Below the pieces are notes generated by a model. It was not told where the DNA came from. It did no database searches and saw nothing but the letters and a program-made list of their open reading frames with translations. This document shows positions 1-7,881 of a stretch of 64,000 bases of DNA, one piece after another (positions within the stretch are counted from its first letter, which is position 1; each line of letters starts with the position of its first letter). Source of the DNA: Loripinus fragilis (lineage: Eukaryota > Mollusca > Bivalvia > Lucinida > Lucinidae); NCBI GenBank assembly GCA_964019695.1, contig OZ026531.1:6457701-6521700 (forward strand), given 5' to 3'. The position numbers and the translations under genes were made by a program.

Positions 1-240
1 CACTCATTAGGTGAGTGGGCACTTTGTCCAAGTCATTAGATTGCATGCAACATTAACATTATGGCATTATTTTACCATTGGGCTCAGAATAGAAAGTCAT
101 TTTGTCTTTTTTGTGCGCATAATTAGCAGATATACAATCAATAAAAAGTTTAACCCTCATTGTGCTTACCTAATACATAACCATAGAATCATTTTCTGCA
201 TTTCATTAACCTAAAACCCTATCCCATCTCTCGTGTATTA
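1..240. other. Unit lead-in: palindromes and AATAAA
   Basis: Holds the inverted repeat CACTCA-TTAGG-TGAGTG (1-17) and the perfect palindrome TTGCATGCAA (41-50). AATAAA at 140-145 could serve as a plus-strand polyadenylation signal, but nothing shows that it is used. A 67-codon frame at 11-214 has no recognisable protein character. The same interval opens every unit. Confidence 0.6.
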
Positions 241-482
241 TTAAAAAAAGGTCCAGCTGGCAAGAGACCCCTTGAAAAATTGACATCCAGCAGGCCAGGG
301 TAACCTCGAAAAAAAACAACAAAGGAAATCAGAACAAACAAAAAACTTTGAAAAAGGGAAAATAAAAAAGGGGCCTTTCCTTACGAATCCTCCCTCGGAG
401 AAATTCGTTTGATGACAAGACCTTGCATCAGGTCTCGTCATGTAACCGTCCAAAAGAGTTTTGGACAGGCTAGGTAAACACA
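241..482 (-). other. Hairpin-rich block, possible minus-strand structured RNA
   Basis: Three inverted repeats follow each other: 383-408 (ACGAAT/ATTCGT enclosing CTCC/GGAG), 412-441 (11-bp stem, 8-nt loop) and 448-466 (GTCCAAAA-GAG-TTTTGGAC, perfect). In the second stem the single non-Watson-Crick pair is G-U if the minus strand is the RNA but A-C if the plus strand is. Reading minus, the hairpins are followed by T6 at 369-364, a possible Pol III stop. CCAGCTGG (253-260) and GCTGG/CCAGC (256-260/287-291) add weaker pairing. A 79-80-codon minus frame covers the block; its C-terminal half changes frame between unit types through A-tract length, which argues against a conserved protein. I recognise no known RNA family and no A or B box here. 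Confidence 0.45.
383..466 (-). repeat. Three consecutive inverted repeats (hairpins)
   Basis: Stems: 383-388/403-408 with inner 390-393/397-400; 412-422/431-441; 448-455/459-466. Copies occur in all sixteen units at the same offset, for example 4648-4731 in unit 2 and 8912-8995 in unit 3. Confidence 0.8.
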
Positions 483-742
483 TTAATTTAAGAAGTTGCG
501 TTTCACTAAAGTTAAATGCATAGAAATTATTAGCTTATTTTGGTAAAAAAATATGCTGTTTTAAATAAATCAGTACTTGGCTTAAATTTTGATGTGCTCT
601 TACATAGAAAAATATGACCAAGTGCATTTATTTAAAATCATGTTTCATTAGACAGGTTTCTTTGCTTTTGAGTTGAGTTTGAAAATCACACATGAGTAAT
701 GCCCCTTAACACTTTAACACAGGGTTCCTATTTATATGAATT
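483..742. other. AT-rich spacer, nothing recognised
   Basis: Low-complexity AT-rich DNA without repeats, RNA boxes or coding character. It contains two variant sites useful for typing units: TTTATTTAAAATC/TTTATTCAAAATC, and ACACAGGG/ACAATGGG near 719. Confidence 0.6.
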
Positions 743-762
743 ATATACCTATGGCTTAATAA

Positions 763-886
763 GCCCAAATAGCTCAGGGGTTAAGTGGTTAAGTTAACCA
801 GACTAATACATTCAGAAGACTAGAATACCCTGGTGGTACAGGTTCGAACCCTGTGAAGAAGAAAAAAAAAGAAAATATTTTTTTTT
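763..886 (+). ncRNA. tRNA-like Pol III transcription unit (A box, B box, T-run)
   Basis: The A box is TAGCTCAGGGG at 770-780 and the B box GGTTCGAACCC at 841-851. The T arm is perfect: stem ACAGG 838-842, loop TTCGAAC 843-849, stem CCTGT 850-854. The box spacing (71 bp) is longer than in a plain tRNA (about 44 bp); part of the excess is an exact tandem duplication GGTTAAGT x2 at 779-794 in the D-loop region. No acceptor stem pairs, so this is not a functional tRNA. After an A-rich tract, T9 at 878-886 could terminate Pol III. The arrangement fits a tRNA-derived SINE head. The A-box start in the other units is at 5033, 9299, 13562, 17828, 22091, 26352, (deleted in unit 8), 34799, 39062, 43325, 47588, 50568, 54831, 59094 and 63357. 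Confidence 0.65.
878..886 (+). terminator. T9 run, possible Pol III terminator
   Basis: Nine consecutive T directly after the A-rich tail of the tRNA-like unit; a second T7 run lies at 890-896. Pol III stops at runs of four or more T. Functional use is inferred. Confidence 0.45.
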
Positions 887-980
887 AGATTTTTTTAAAT
901 TCATTGCATTGGTTTCATTTTCTCTTTTTGTTGTATTTGTACTTAACATCACTATCAACACTTTTAAGCCATATACCTAT

Positions 981-1245
981 TGTCAATCATCATACAAACA
1001 ACGTTCTTGGGCGGATTATTTTGAAATGGTTTAGCAGACCTTAGTGCATGCATACTATCACATTCATATTTTTGTGTACAAGACTTAATGACACTGATGC
1101 GACTACACAGATGCACATTCTAATCAAGACCTTCACTGTTTGTCTTTGTGATAAATACAACTTCCCATGAGCTGCTTCGTTTGTTTTCTTTTTATATGCA
1201 TATTATGTCAACTTGCTACGAAGCACATTCAGAATTGAGACAAAA
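981..1245. other. Spacer with a decayed subrepeat fragment
   Basis: Mostly featureless. CAGACCTTAGTGCATGCAT near 1035-1053 resembles the CAGACGAGCCTTAGCATGC segment of the array A monomer, so the array may once have reached further left. Confidence 0.4.
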
Positions 1246-2161
1246 GCCTTTACTGCTCTCGCACATGCACGAAATGGGCGTACATATGGCATATTTTTTC
1301 AGTCAATGCTCAGACGAGACTTAATATGCATGCAGTCTTGCCAGAGCCTTCATTGCTCTCACACATACACAAAATGGGTGTGTTTATGGCATATTTTATC
1401 AGTCAGTGTTCAAACAAGCCTTAGCATGCGTGCAGTCTCACCAGAGCCTTCACTGCTCTCGCACATGCGCAAAATGGGCTTACATACCGCATATTCTTTC
1501 AGTCAATGCTCAGACGAGCCTTATTGTGTGTGTAGTCTTCCTGCTCTCGCACATGCACGAAATGGGCGTACATATGACATATTTTCAGTCAATGCTCAGA
1601 CGAGACTTAGTATGCATGCAGTCTTACCAGAGCATTCACTGCTCTCGCACATACACAAAATGGGTGTGTTTGTGGCATATTTTATTAGTCAATGTTCAAA
1701 CAAGCCTTAGCATGCGTGAAGTCCCACCAGAGCCTTCACTGCTCTCGCACATGCGCAAAATGGACTTACATACCGCATATTCTTTCAGTCAATGCTCAGA
1801 CGAGCCTTATTGTGTGTGTAGTCTTCCTGCTCTCGCACATGCACGAAATGGGCGTACATATGGCATATTTTTTCAGTCAATGCTCAGACGAGACTTAGTA
1901 TGCATGCAGTCTTACCAGAGCATTCACTGCTCTCGCACATACACAAAATGGGTGTGTTTGTGGCATATTTTATTAGTCAATGTTCAAACAAGCCTTAGAA
2001 TGCGTGTAGTCTCACCAGAGCCTTCACTGCTCTCGCACATGCGCAAAATGGGCTTACATACGGCATATTCTTTCAGTCAATGCTCAGACGAGCCTTATTA
2101 TGTGTGCAGTCTTGCTAGAGCCTTCACTGCTCTCGCACATGCACAAAATGGACGTACATAT
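1246..2161 (+). repeat. Subrepeat array A, unit 1: ten ~100-bp monomers in trimers
   Basis: The landmark GCTCTC recurs at 1255, 1355, 1455, 1543, 1641, 1741, 1829, 1929, 2029 and 2129, giving steps of 100, 100, 88, 98, 100, 88, 100, 100 and 100. Three monomer types (a, b, c) recur in order: 288-, 286- and 300-bp trimers, then a partial monomer. Type c in the first two trimers lacks 12 bp (AGAGCCTTCACT). The plus frames are open for up to 283 codons (1406-2257), but the same motif is read in three frames in succession, as expected for a non-coding repeat with few stops and a step not divisible by three. Confidence 0.93.
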
Positions 2162-2498
2162 ACTGAAACAAAAAAGTTACGTCCGCTTGACGTTTATGTC
2201 TGCCAGTGCCAAATGTATGAACGCATTTCATTTAAATTTTCACATTACCAACTGTGATAATTTAGAAACGTTTTCACCTAAGAGAAATTTATTTGGTAAT
2301 CAGTAGAGCCGCTGACAAAGCAGCGAACACGAGTACCCTTAAAATCAAAAGTCACAACATCAATAGCTTGTGTGTCCATCATAATCCCGAATTTTACGCA
2401 CATTTAAACATCACTGAGCAAGCTCTATAGTAAGATGTTATGCTTGCTAGCTGTATGCATTGCTTTTTCGACCACAGCCATTAATCTGTAACATACTC
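2162..2498. other. Spacer between array A and the promoter-like segment
   Basis: No gene seen. A short stem CGCTG-ACAAAG-CAGCG lies at 2310-2325. The GATAATTT/GATTATTT site near 2264 separates units 1, 3 and 5 from all others. Confidence 0.55.
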
Positions 2499-2707
2499 TG
2501 ACGTCACAAAACATTGATCACGAGCGTGCGTGAAAACACTCAGAAAATTCATTTTTGGCCAAACATTTTGATAATCAACAGAATCGGACAAATTTGATTT
2601 TTTTTCGTCATCACAAGCATTTCAACATTAATGAAGACCAATCAGCACCAAAACAATTGATAATGGAAATTTTCGGATGATTTTGGAGTAAGGGGTAGGG
2701 TATAAAA
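2499..2707 (+). promoter_or_regulatory. CRE, CCAAT box and TATA box in promoter order
   Basis: TGACGTCA, the full palindromic CREB/ATF site, is at 2499-2506; CCAAT (in GACCAATCAG) at 2638-2642; TATAAAA at 2701-2707. Order and spacing (about -230, -95 and -30 relative to a start near 2730) match a typical animal Pol II promoter on the plus strand. No first exon or ORF of note follows; a polypyrimidine-TAG sequence that looks like a 3' splice site ends near 3786. The TATA box recurs at 6964, 11230, 15493, 19759, 24022, 28269, 32467, 36730, 40993, 45256, 52499, 56762 and 61025, and is deleted in unit 12. Activity is inferred only. Confidence 0.35.
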
Positions 2708-2888
2708 CACAGATTTAGTAACCTTTTGATGCATGACTTCAGCCATAGTTTTAGTTGTTCTCTTTTGTGTAATTGTTGTCATAAACAAACACAACACGTT
2801 AAAACAAAAACGGTCTCAATATAATGTTAGGTTAAGGAGCTTTGGAAGATCTTAAATTGTTATTTGTTTAATTCAAAGGGAGGTAATT
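2708..2888. other. Spacer with CAAAGGGAGGTAA motif
   Basis: Sequence downstream of the TATA box; no ORF. CAAAGGGAGGTAA at 2874-2886 resembles a motif I recall as frequent in molluscan interspersed repeats. It is the only lineage hint I found. Confidence 0.35.
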
Positions 2889-3251
2889 TCAGTTAATTTT
2901 GTAAATTAAAGGTTTTGAACTGCAATTTCGCTCGTTCAATAAGCAGATTTGGGATTTTTTAGATGTGTTTTCATCGTCGAACGATCCTGACTGCCATTTA
3001 ACGTAAAATGTGTCACGTTTTGATGAATAACTTCCTGATGATAATGGAAAAAGCTGTGTGCATATTAGGTTCAATAACCCTTCAAGATAAGAAGATAAAA
3101 TGAAATAATTACCATTTTTTGTGTGTCCGACGTTTGATAAACATTTTGGTTTTATTTTTGTTGTGAACATCTTAACTAGATCGAAAGATTCAGTACCATG
3201 AAAAACGGACGTTTCTTTTTTGTTTGAGTATATGTCATATTTTTCAGTCAA
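2889..3251 (-). other. 120-codon minus-strand ORF, unknown, probably not a gene
   Basis: Unlike the array frames this one is non-repetitive for most of its length. It is hydrophilic and rich in S, K and N; I see no signal peptide, membrane segment, known motif or homology. Its ATG lies inside the start of array B, which is odd for a true gene. It is intact in units 1-5, 7-11 and 13-15 (for example 7152-7514, 28457-28819, 61213-61575), frameshifted in unit 6 by a one-base deletion, and absent from unit 12. Conservation follows the DNA homogenisation and so says nothing about selection. Confidence 0.2.
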
Positions 3252-3618
3252 TGCTCAGACGAGACTTAGTATGCATGCAGTCTTGCCAGAGCATTCACTG
3301 CTCTCGCACATGCACAAAATGGGTGTGTTCATGGCATCTTTTATCAGTCAATACTCAAACAAGCCTTAGCATGCGTGCAGTCTCGCCAGAGCCTTCACTG
3401 CTCTCGCACATGCACAAAATGGGCGTACATTTGGTATATCCTAGCATTCAATGCTCAGACGCGCATGAGCATGTGTGCAGTCTCGCTAGAGCCTTCACTG
3501 CTCTCACACACGCATGCACAAAATGGGCGTACATAGGGCATATTCTTTCAGTCAATGCCCAGACGCGCCTGAGCATGCGCACAGTCTCATCAGAGCCTTT
3601 GCGGCTCGCACATTGACA
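3228..3618 (+). repeat. Subrepeat array B, unit 1: four ~100-bp monomers
   Basis: GCTCTC landmarks are at 3300, 3400 and 3500, with a diverged GGCTCGC at 3604. The first two monomers correspond to the a and b types of array A; the last two differ (GACGCGCATGAGC and GACGCGCCTGAGC). The orientation is that of array A, so the two arrays can recombine as direct repeats, as unit 12 shows. Confidence 0.9.
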
Positions 3619-3888
3619 CATTTGAATGTAGACAAAGAATCAGGTCAAAGTCTGTGCATGTTTACAAATCGAATTTCTACATATACAATAAGTACCAAAA
3701 TGCTGTGCGATGGCTCAAATATAATACATGTTTAATGGTATGTTGTCGTCTGAACCGATAGTTTCGTATTTTATTTCTTCTTGTAGAAACAGCTGTCACT
3801 CTACAGGTCATTTGGGTCCAAATTTGTTCATATGTCTAACTTTTAGTGGCCAAATATTGCATTTTTGACCCATTTACAAGGATAACCT
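3619..3888. other. Spacer with short inverted repeat and acceptor-like site
   Basis: ATTTGG-GT-CCAAAT is a perfect inverted repeat at 3810-3823. A pyrimidine-rich run ending in TAG near 3786 resembles a 3' splice site. CTACAGGTC/CTACGGGTC near 3801 is a linked typing site with the AATGGGCG/AATGAGCG site in array B. Confidence 0.45.
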
Positions 3889-3970
3889 AAAAATCGTCCA
3901 CTCCCAAATTCGAACCTGTGCAGCCAAATGCATTATTAACTATGTGTAACATGCTGAGCCAGCGCATGAG
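3889..3970 (-). ncRNA. Second tRNA-like relic, minus strand
   Basis: Read on the minus strand, TGGCTCAGCATG (3961-3950) fits the A-box consensus and GGTTCGAATTT (3916-3906) the B box. Their starts are 45 bp apart, the spacing of an intronless tRNA. T5 follows at 3893-3889, a possible Pol III stop. The T stem (ACAGG/TTGGG) and acceptor ends do not pair, so it is a decayed tRNA or SINE head. Copies: 8152-8233, 12418-12499, 16681-16762, 20947-21028, 25209-25290, 29457-29538, 33655-33736, 37918-37999, 42181-42262, 46444-46525, 49424-49505, 53687-53768, 57950-58031 and 62213-62294. Confidence 0.45.
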
Positions 3971-4316
3971 ATTGTGATAATTTTACTGCAGTTTTGAGCA
4001 ATGAAAGGCTCAATCTAGTCTGTGCATCTATTCAGACTCACTTGAGTCTTCATGGGCGTAGAGGAAGGCTTACGTCAAAAATCATGGCCTCTGTCTACAC
4101 TAGGTAGCTGTACACGCATATTTATGGAAAAGCTTAACGCACATGTGATATGTATACAAATCTCATGTGCTTGCTGAAATAGTGTATTAAGGTGTACGTC
4201 TAATACGTTGTTTGGATAGTGATTGATCTTCTCACGAATATGGGTTAAAACCCAAGGTGTACACATCACTCATTAGGTGAGTGGGCACTTTGTCCAAGTC
4301 ATTAGATTGCATGCAA
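3971..4316. repeat. Palindrome cluster spanning the unit junction
   Basis: Perfect or near-perfect dyads follow one another: AGACTCA-CT-TGAGTCT (4034-4049), GGGTT-AA-AACCC (4242-4253), GTGTACAC (4257-4264), CACTCA-TTAGG-TGAGTG (4267-4283) and TTGCATGCAA (4307-4316). A 64-codon minus frame (4075-4269) has no recognisable protein character. The junction phase is my choice; typing variants stay linked across it. Confidence 0.7.
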
Positions 4317-5005
4317 CATTAACATTATGGCATTATTTTACCATTGGGCTCAGAATAGAAAGTCATTTTGTCTTTTTTGTGCGCATAATTAGCAGATATA
4401 CAATCAATAAAAAGTTTAACCCTCATTGTGCTTACCTAATACATAACCATAGAATCATTTTCTGCATTTCATTAACCTAAAACCCTATCCCATCTCTCGT
4501 GTATTATTAAAAAAGGTCCAGCTGGCAAGAGACCCCTTGAAAAATTGACATCCAGCAGGCCAGGGTAACCTCGAAAAAAAAACAAAGGAAATCAGAACAA
4601 ACAAAAAACTTTGAAAAAGGGAAAATAAAAAAGGGGCCTTTCCTTACGAATCCTCCCTCGGAGAAATTCGTTTGATGACAAGACCTTGCATCAGGTCTCG
4701 TCATGTAACCGTCCAAAAGAGTTTTGGACAGGCTAGGTAAACACATTAATTTAAGAAGTTGCGTTTCACTAAAGTTAAATGCATAGAAATTATTAGCTTA
4801 TTTTGGTAAAAAAATATGCTGTTTTAAATAAATCAGTACTTGGCTTAAATTTTGATGTGCTCTTACATAGAAAAATATGACCAAGTGCATTTATTCAAAA
4901 TCATGTTTCATTAGACAGGTTTCTTTGCTTTTGAGTTGAGTTTGAAAATCACACATGAGTAATGCCCCTTAACACTTTAACACAGGGTTCCTATTTATAT
5001 GAATT

Positions 5006-5243
5006 ATATACCTATGGCTTAATAAGCCCAAATAGCTCAGGGGTTAAGTGGTTAAGTTAACCAGACTAATACATTCAGAAGACTAGAATACCCTGGTGGT
5101 ACAGGTTCGAACCCTGTGAAGAAGAAAAAAAAAGAAAATATTTTTTTTTAGATTTTTTTAAATTCATTGCATTGGTTTCATTTTCTCTTTTTGTTGTATT
5201 TGTACTTAACATCACTATCAACACTTTTAAGCCATATACCTAT
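5006..5243 (+). mobile_element. TE-like insert, unit 2
   Basis: Core 5016-5233 with both boxes, both inverted repeats and both 10-bp flanks intact. Confidence 0.6.
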
Positions 5244-5508
5244 TGTCAATCATCATACAAACAACGTTCTTGGGCGGATTATTTTGAAATGGTTTAGCAG
5301 ACCTTAGTGCATGCATACTATCACATTCATATTTTTGTGTACAAGACTTAATGACACTGATGCGACTACACAGATGCACATTCTAATCAAGACCTTCACT
5401 GTTTGTCTTTGTGATAAATACAACTTCCCATGAGCTGCTTCGTTTGTTTTCTTTTTATATGCATATTATGTCAACTTGCTACGAAGCACATTCAGAATTG
5501 AGACAAAA

Positions 5509-6424
5509 GCCTTTACTGCTCTCGCACATGCACGAAATGGGCGTACATATGGCATATTTTTTCAGTCAATGCTCAGACGAGACTTAATATGCATGCAGTC
5601 TTGCCAGAGCCTTCATTGCTCTCACACATACACAAAATGGGTGTGTTTATGGCATATTTTATCAGTCAGTGTTCAAACAAGCCTTAGCATGCGTGCAGTC
5701 TCACCAGAGCCTTCACTGCTCTCGCACATGCGCAAAATGGGCTTACATACCGCATATTCTTTCAGTCAATGCTCAGACGAGCCTTATTGTGTGTGTAGTC
5801 TTCCTGCTCTCGCACATGCACGAAATGGGCGTACATATGACATATTTTCAGTCAATGCTCAGACGAGACTTAGTATGCATGCAGTCTTACCAGAGCATTC
5901 ACTGCTCTCGCACATACACAAAATGGGTGTGTTTGTGGCATATTTTATTAGTCAATGTTCAAACAAGCCTTAGCATGCGTGAAGTCCCACCAGAGCCTTC
6001 ACTGCACTCGCACATGCGCAAAATGGACTTACATACCGCATATTCTTTCAGTCAATGCTCAGACGAGCCTTATTGTGTGTGTAGTCTTCCTGCTCTCGCA
6101 CATGCACGAAATGGGCGTACATATGGCATATTTTTTCAATCAATGCTCAGACGAGACTTAGTATGCATGCAGTCTTACCAGAGCATTCACTGCTCTCGCA
6201 CATACACAAAATGGGTGTGTTTGTGGCATATTTTATTAGTCAATGTTCAAACAAGCCTTAGAATGCGTGTAGTCTCACCAGAGCCTTCACTGCTCTCGCA
6301 CATGCGCAAAATGGGCTTACATACGGCATATTCTTTCAGTCAATGCTCAGACGAGCCTTATTATGTGTGCAGTCTTGCTAGAGCCTTCACTGCTCTCGCA
6401 CATGCACAAAATGGACGTACATAT
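5509..6424 (+). repeat. Subrepeat array A, unit 2
   Basis: Same monomer order as unit 1; carries the CTGCACTCGC and TTCAATCAATG variants. Confidence 0.92.
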
Positions 6425-7490
6425 ACTGAAACAAAAAAGTTACGTCCGCTTGACGTTTATGTCTGCCAGTGCCAAATGCATGAACGCATTTCATTTAAAT
6501 TTTCACATTACCAACTGTGATTATTTAGAAACGTTTTCACCTAAGAGAAATTTATTTGGTAATCAGTAGAGCCGCTGACAAAGCAGCGAACACGAGTACC
6601 CTTAAAATCAAAAGTCACAACATCAATAGCTTGTGTGTCCATCATAATCCCGAATTTTACGCACATTTAAACATCACTGAGCAAGCTCTATAGTAAGATG
6701 TTATGCTTGCTAGCTGTATGCATTGCTTTTTCGACCACAGCCATTAATCTGTAACATACTCTGACGTCACAAAACATTGATCACGAGCGTGCGTGAAAAC
6801 ACTCAGAAAATTCATTTTTGGCCAAACATTTTGATAATCAACAGAATCGGACAAATTTGATTTTTTTTCGTCATCACAAGCATTTCAACATTAATGAAGA
6901 CCAATCAGCACCAAAACAATTGATAATGGAAATTTTCGGATGAATTTGGAGTAAGGGGTAGGGTATAAAACACAGATTTAGTAACCTTTTGATGCATGAC
7001 TTCAGCCATAGTTTTAGTTGTTCTCTTTTGTGTAATTGTTGTCATAAACAAACACAACACGTTAAAACAAAAACGGTCTCAATATAATGTTAGGTTAAGG
7101 AGCTTTGGAAGATCTTAAATTGTTATTTGTTTAATTCAAAGGGAGGTAATTTCAGTTAATTTTGTAAATTAAAGGTTTTGAACTGCAATTTCGCTCGTTC
7201 AATAAGCAGATTTGGGATTTTTTAGATGTGTTTTCATCGTCGAACGATCCTGACTGCCATTTAACGTAAAATGTGTCACGTTTTGATGAATAACTTCCTG
7301 ATGATAATGGAAAAAGCTGTGTGCATATTAGGTTCAATAACCCTTCAAGATAAGAAGATAAAATGAAATAATTACCATTTTTTGTGTGTCCGACGTTTGA
7401 TAAACATTTTGGTTTTATTTTTGTTGTGAACATCTTAACTAGATCGAAAGATTCAGTACCATGAAAAACGGACGTTTCTTTTTTGTTTGA

Positions 7491-7881
7491 GTATATGTCA
7501 TATTTTTCAGTCAATGCTCAGACGAGACTTAGTATGCATGCAGTCTTGCCAGAGCATTCACTGCTCTCGCACATGCACAAAATGGGTGTGTTCATGGCAT
7601 CTTTTATCAGTCAATACTCAAACAAGCCTTAGCATGCGTGCAGTCTCGCCAGAGCCTTCACTGCTCTCGCACATGCACAAAATGGGCGTACATTTGGTAT
7701 ATCCTAGCATTCAATGCTCAGACGCGCATGAGCATGTGTGCAGTCTTGCTAGAGCCTTCACTGCTCTCACACACGCATGCACAAAATGGGCGTACATAGG
7801 GCATATTCTTTCAGTCAATGCCCAGACGCGCCTGAGCATGCGCACAGTCTCGTCAGAGCCTTTGCGGCTCGCACATTGACA
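7491..7881 (+). repeat. Subrepeat array B, unit 2
   Basis: GTCTTGCTAG variant, shared only with unit 4. Confidence 0.9.

Larger units (their letters stand above)
743..980 (+). mobile_element. TE-like insert, unit 1: 218-bp element with TIRs, 10-bp flanking duplication and tRNA-type boxes
   Basis: The core 753-970 starts with GGCTTAA and ends with TTAAGCC, perfect 7-bp terminal inverted repeats (8 of the first 9 bases match). It is flanked directly by the 10-bp direct repeat ATATACCTAT at 743-752 and 971-980, as expected of a target-site duplication. Inside are a tRNA-type A box, a B box, an A-rich tract and T-runs. SINEs have the boxes and tail but no terminal inverted repeats; MITEs have terminal inverted repeats and duplications but rarely Pol III boxes. 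I cannot decide between a SINE inserted in a MITE, a chimera, or a SINE with a chance inverted repeat. GGCTTAATAAGCC at the left end is itself a palindrome, which could contribute to the match. Confidence 0.6.
1..4266 (+). repeat. Satellite unit 1 (4,266 bp, odd type)
   Basis: Reference unit for this annotation. Odd-type marks: seven A before GGTCC at 243-249, the form A8-CAAC-AAAGG at 309-323, GATAATTT near 2264, and GTCTCATCAG near 3585 in array B. The two A-tract differences account for the 3 bp by which it exceeds the 4,263-bp form. Confidence 0.97.

Noticed and set aside
205..230. Interstitial telomere repeat (CCTAAAACCCTA)
   Set aside because: One imperfect copy only, not a tandem run.
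241..483. 80-codon minus ORF as a small protein gene
   Set aside because: A-tract length differences change the C-terminal frame between unit types (79, 80 and 86 codons), and the interval is better explained by inverted repeats.
763..855. Functional tRNA gene
   Set aside because: The T arm is perfect but there is no acceptor stem, no credible anticodon arm, and the box spacing is too long for a normal tRNA.
1246..2161. CRISPR array
   Set aside because: The repeats are ~100 bp and directly adjacent, without unique spacers or cas genes, and the context is eukaryotic.
1213..2257. 165- and 283-codon plus-strand ORFs as repeat-containing proteins
   Set aside because: They follow the tandem subrepeat, read the same DNA in several frames, overlap each other, and are broken or extended by single changes in some units (stop near 39900, stop loss at 22645).
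3030..3060. Hammerhead ribozyme core (CTGATGA followed by GAAA)
   Set aside because: No stem II can form between the two boxes and no flanking stems I/III were found. CTGACGA/CTGATGA on the minus strand near 3590 also lacks a matching GAAA and stems.
1..4266. rRNA, 5S or snRNA gene repeat
   Set aside because: I recognise no 5S, 18S, 28S or U-snRNA segment in the unit; a database search could still find a diverged one.
1..4266. LTR retrotransposon or Helitron as the whole unit
   Set aside because: No long terminal repeats, primer-binding site, reverse transcriptase, Rep/helicase or TC...CTRR ends with hairpin could be identified.
4075..4269. 64-codon minus ORF at the unit junction, and the 67-codon plus ORF after it
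   Set aside because: Short, composition as in the spacer, no recognisable motif; identical in most units because the DNA is homogenised.
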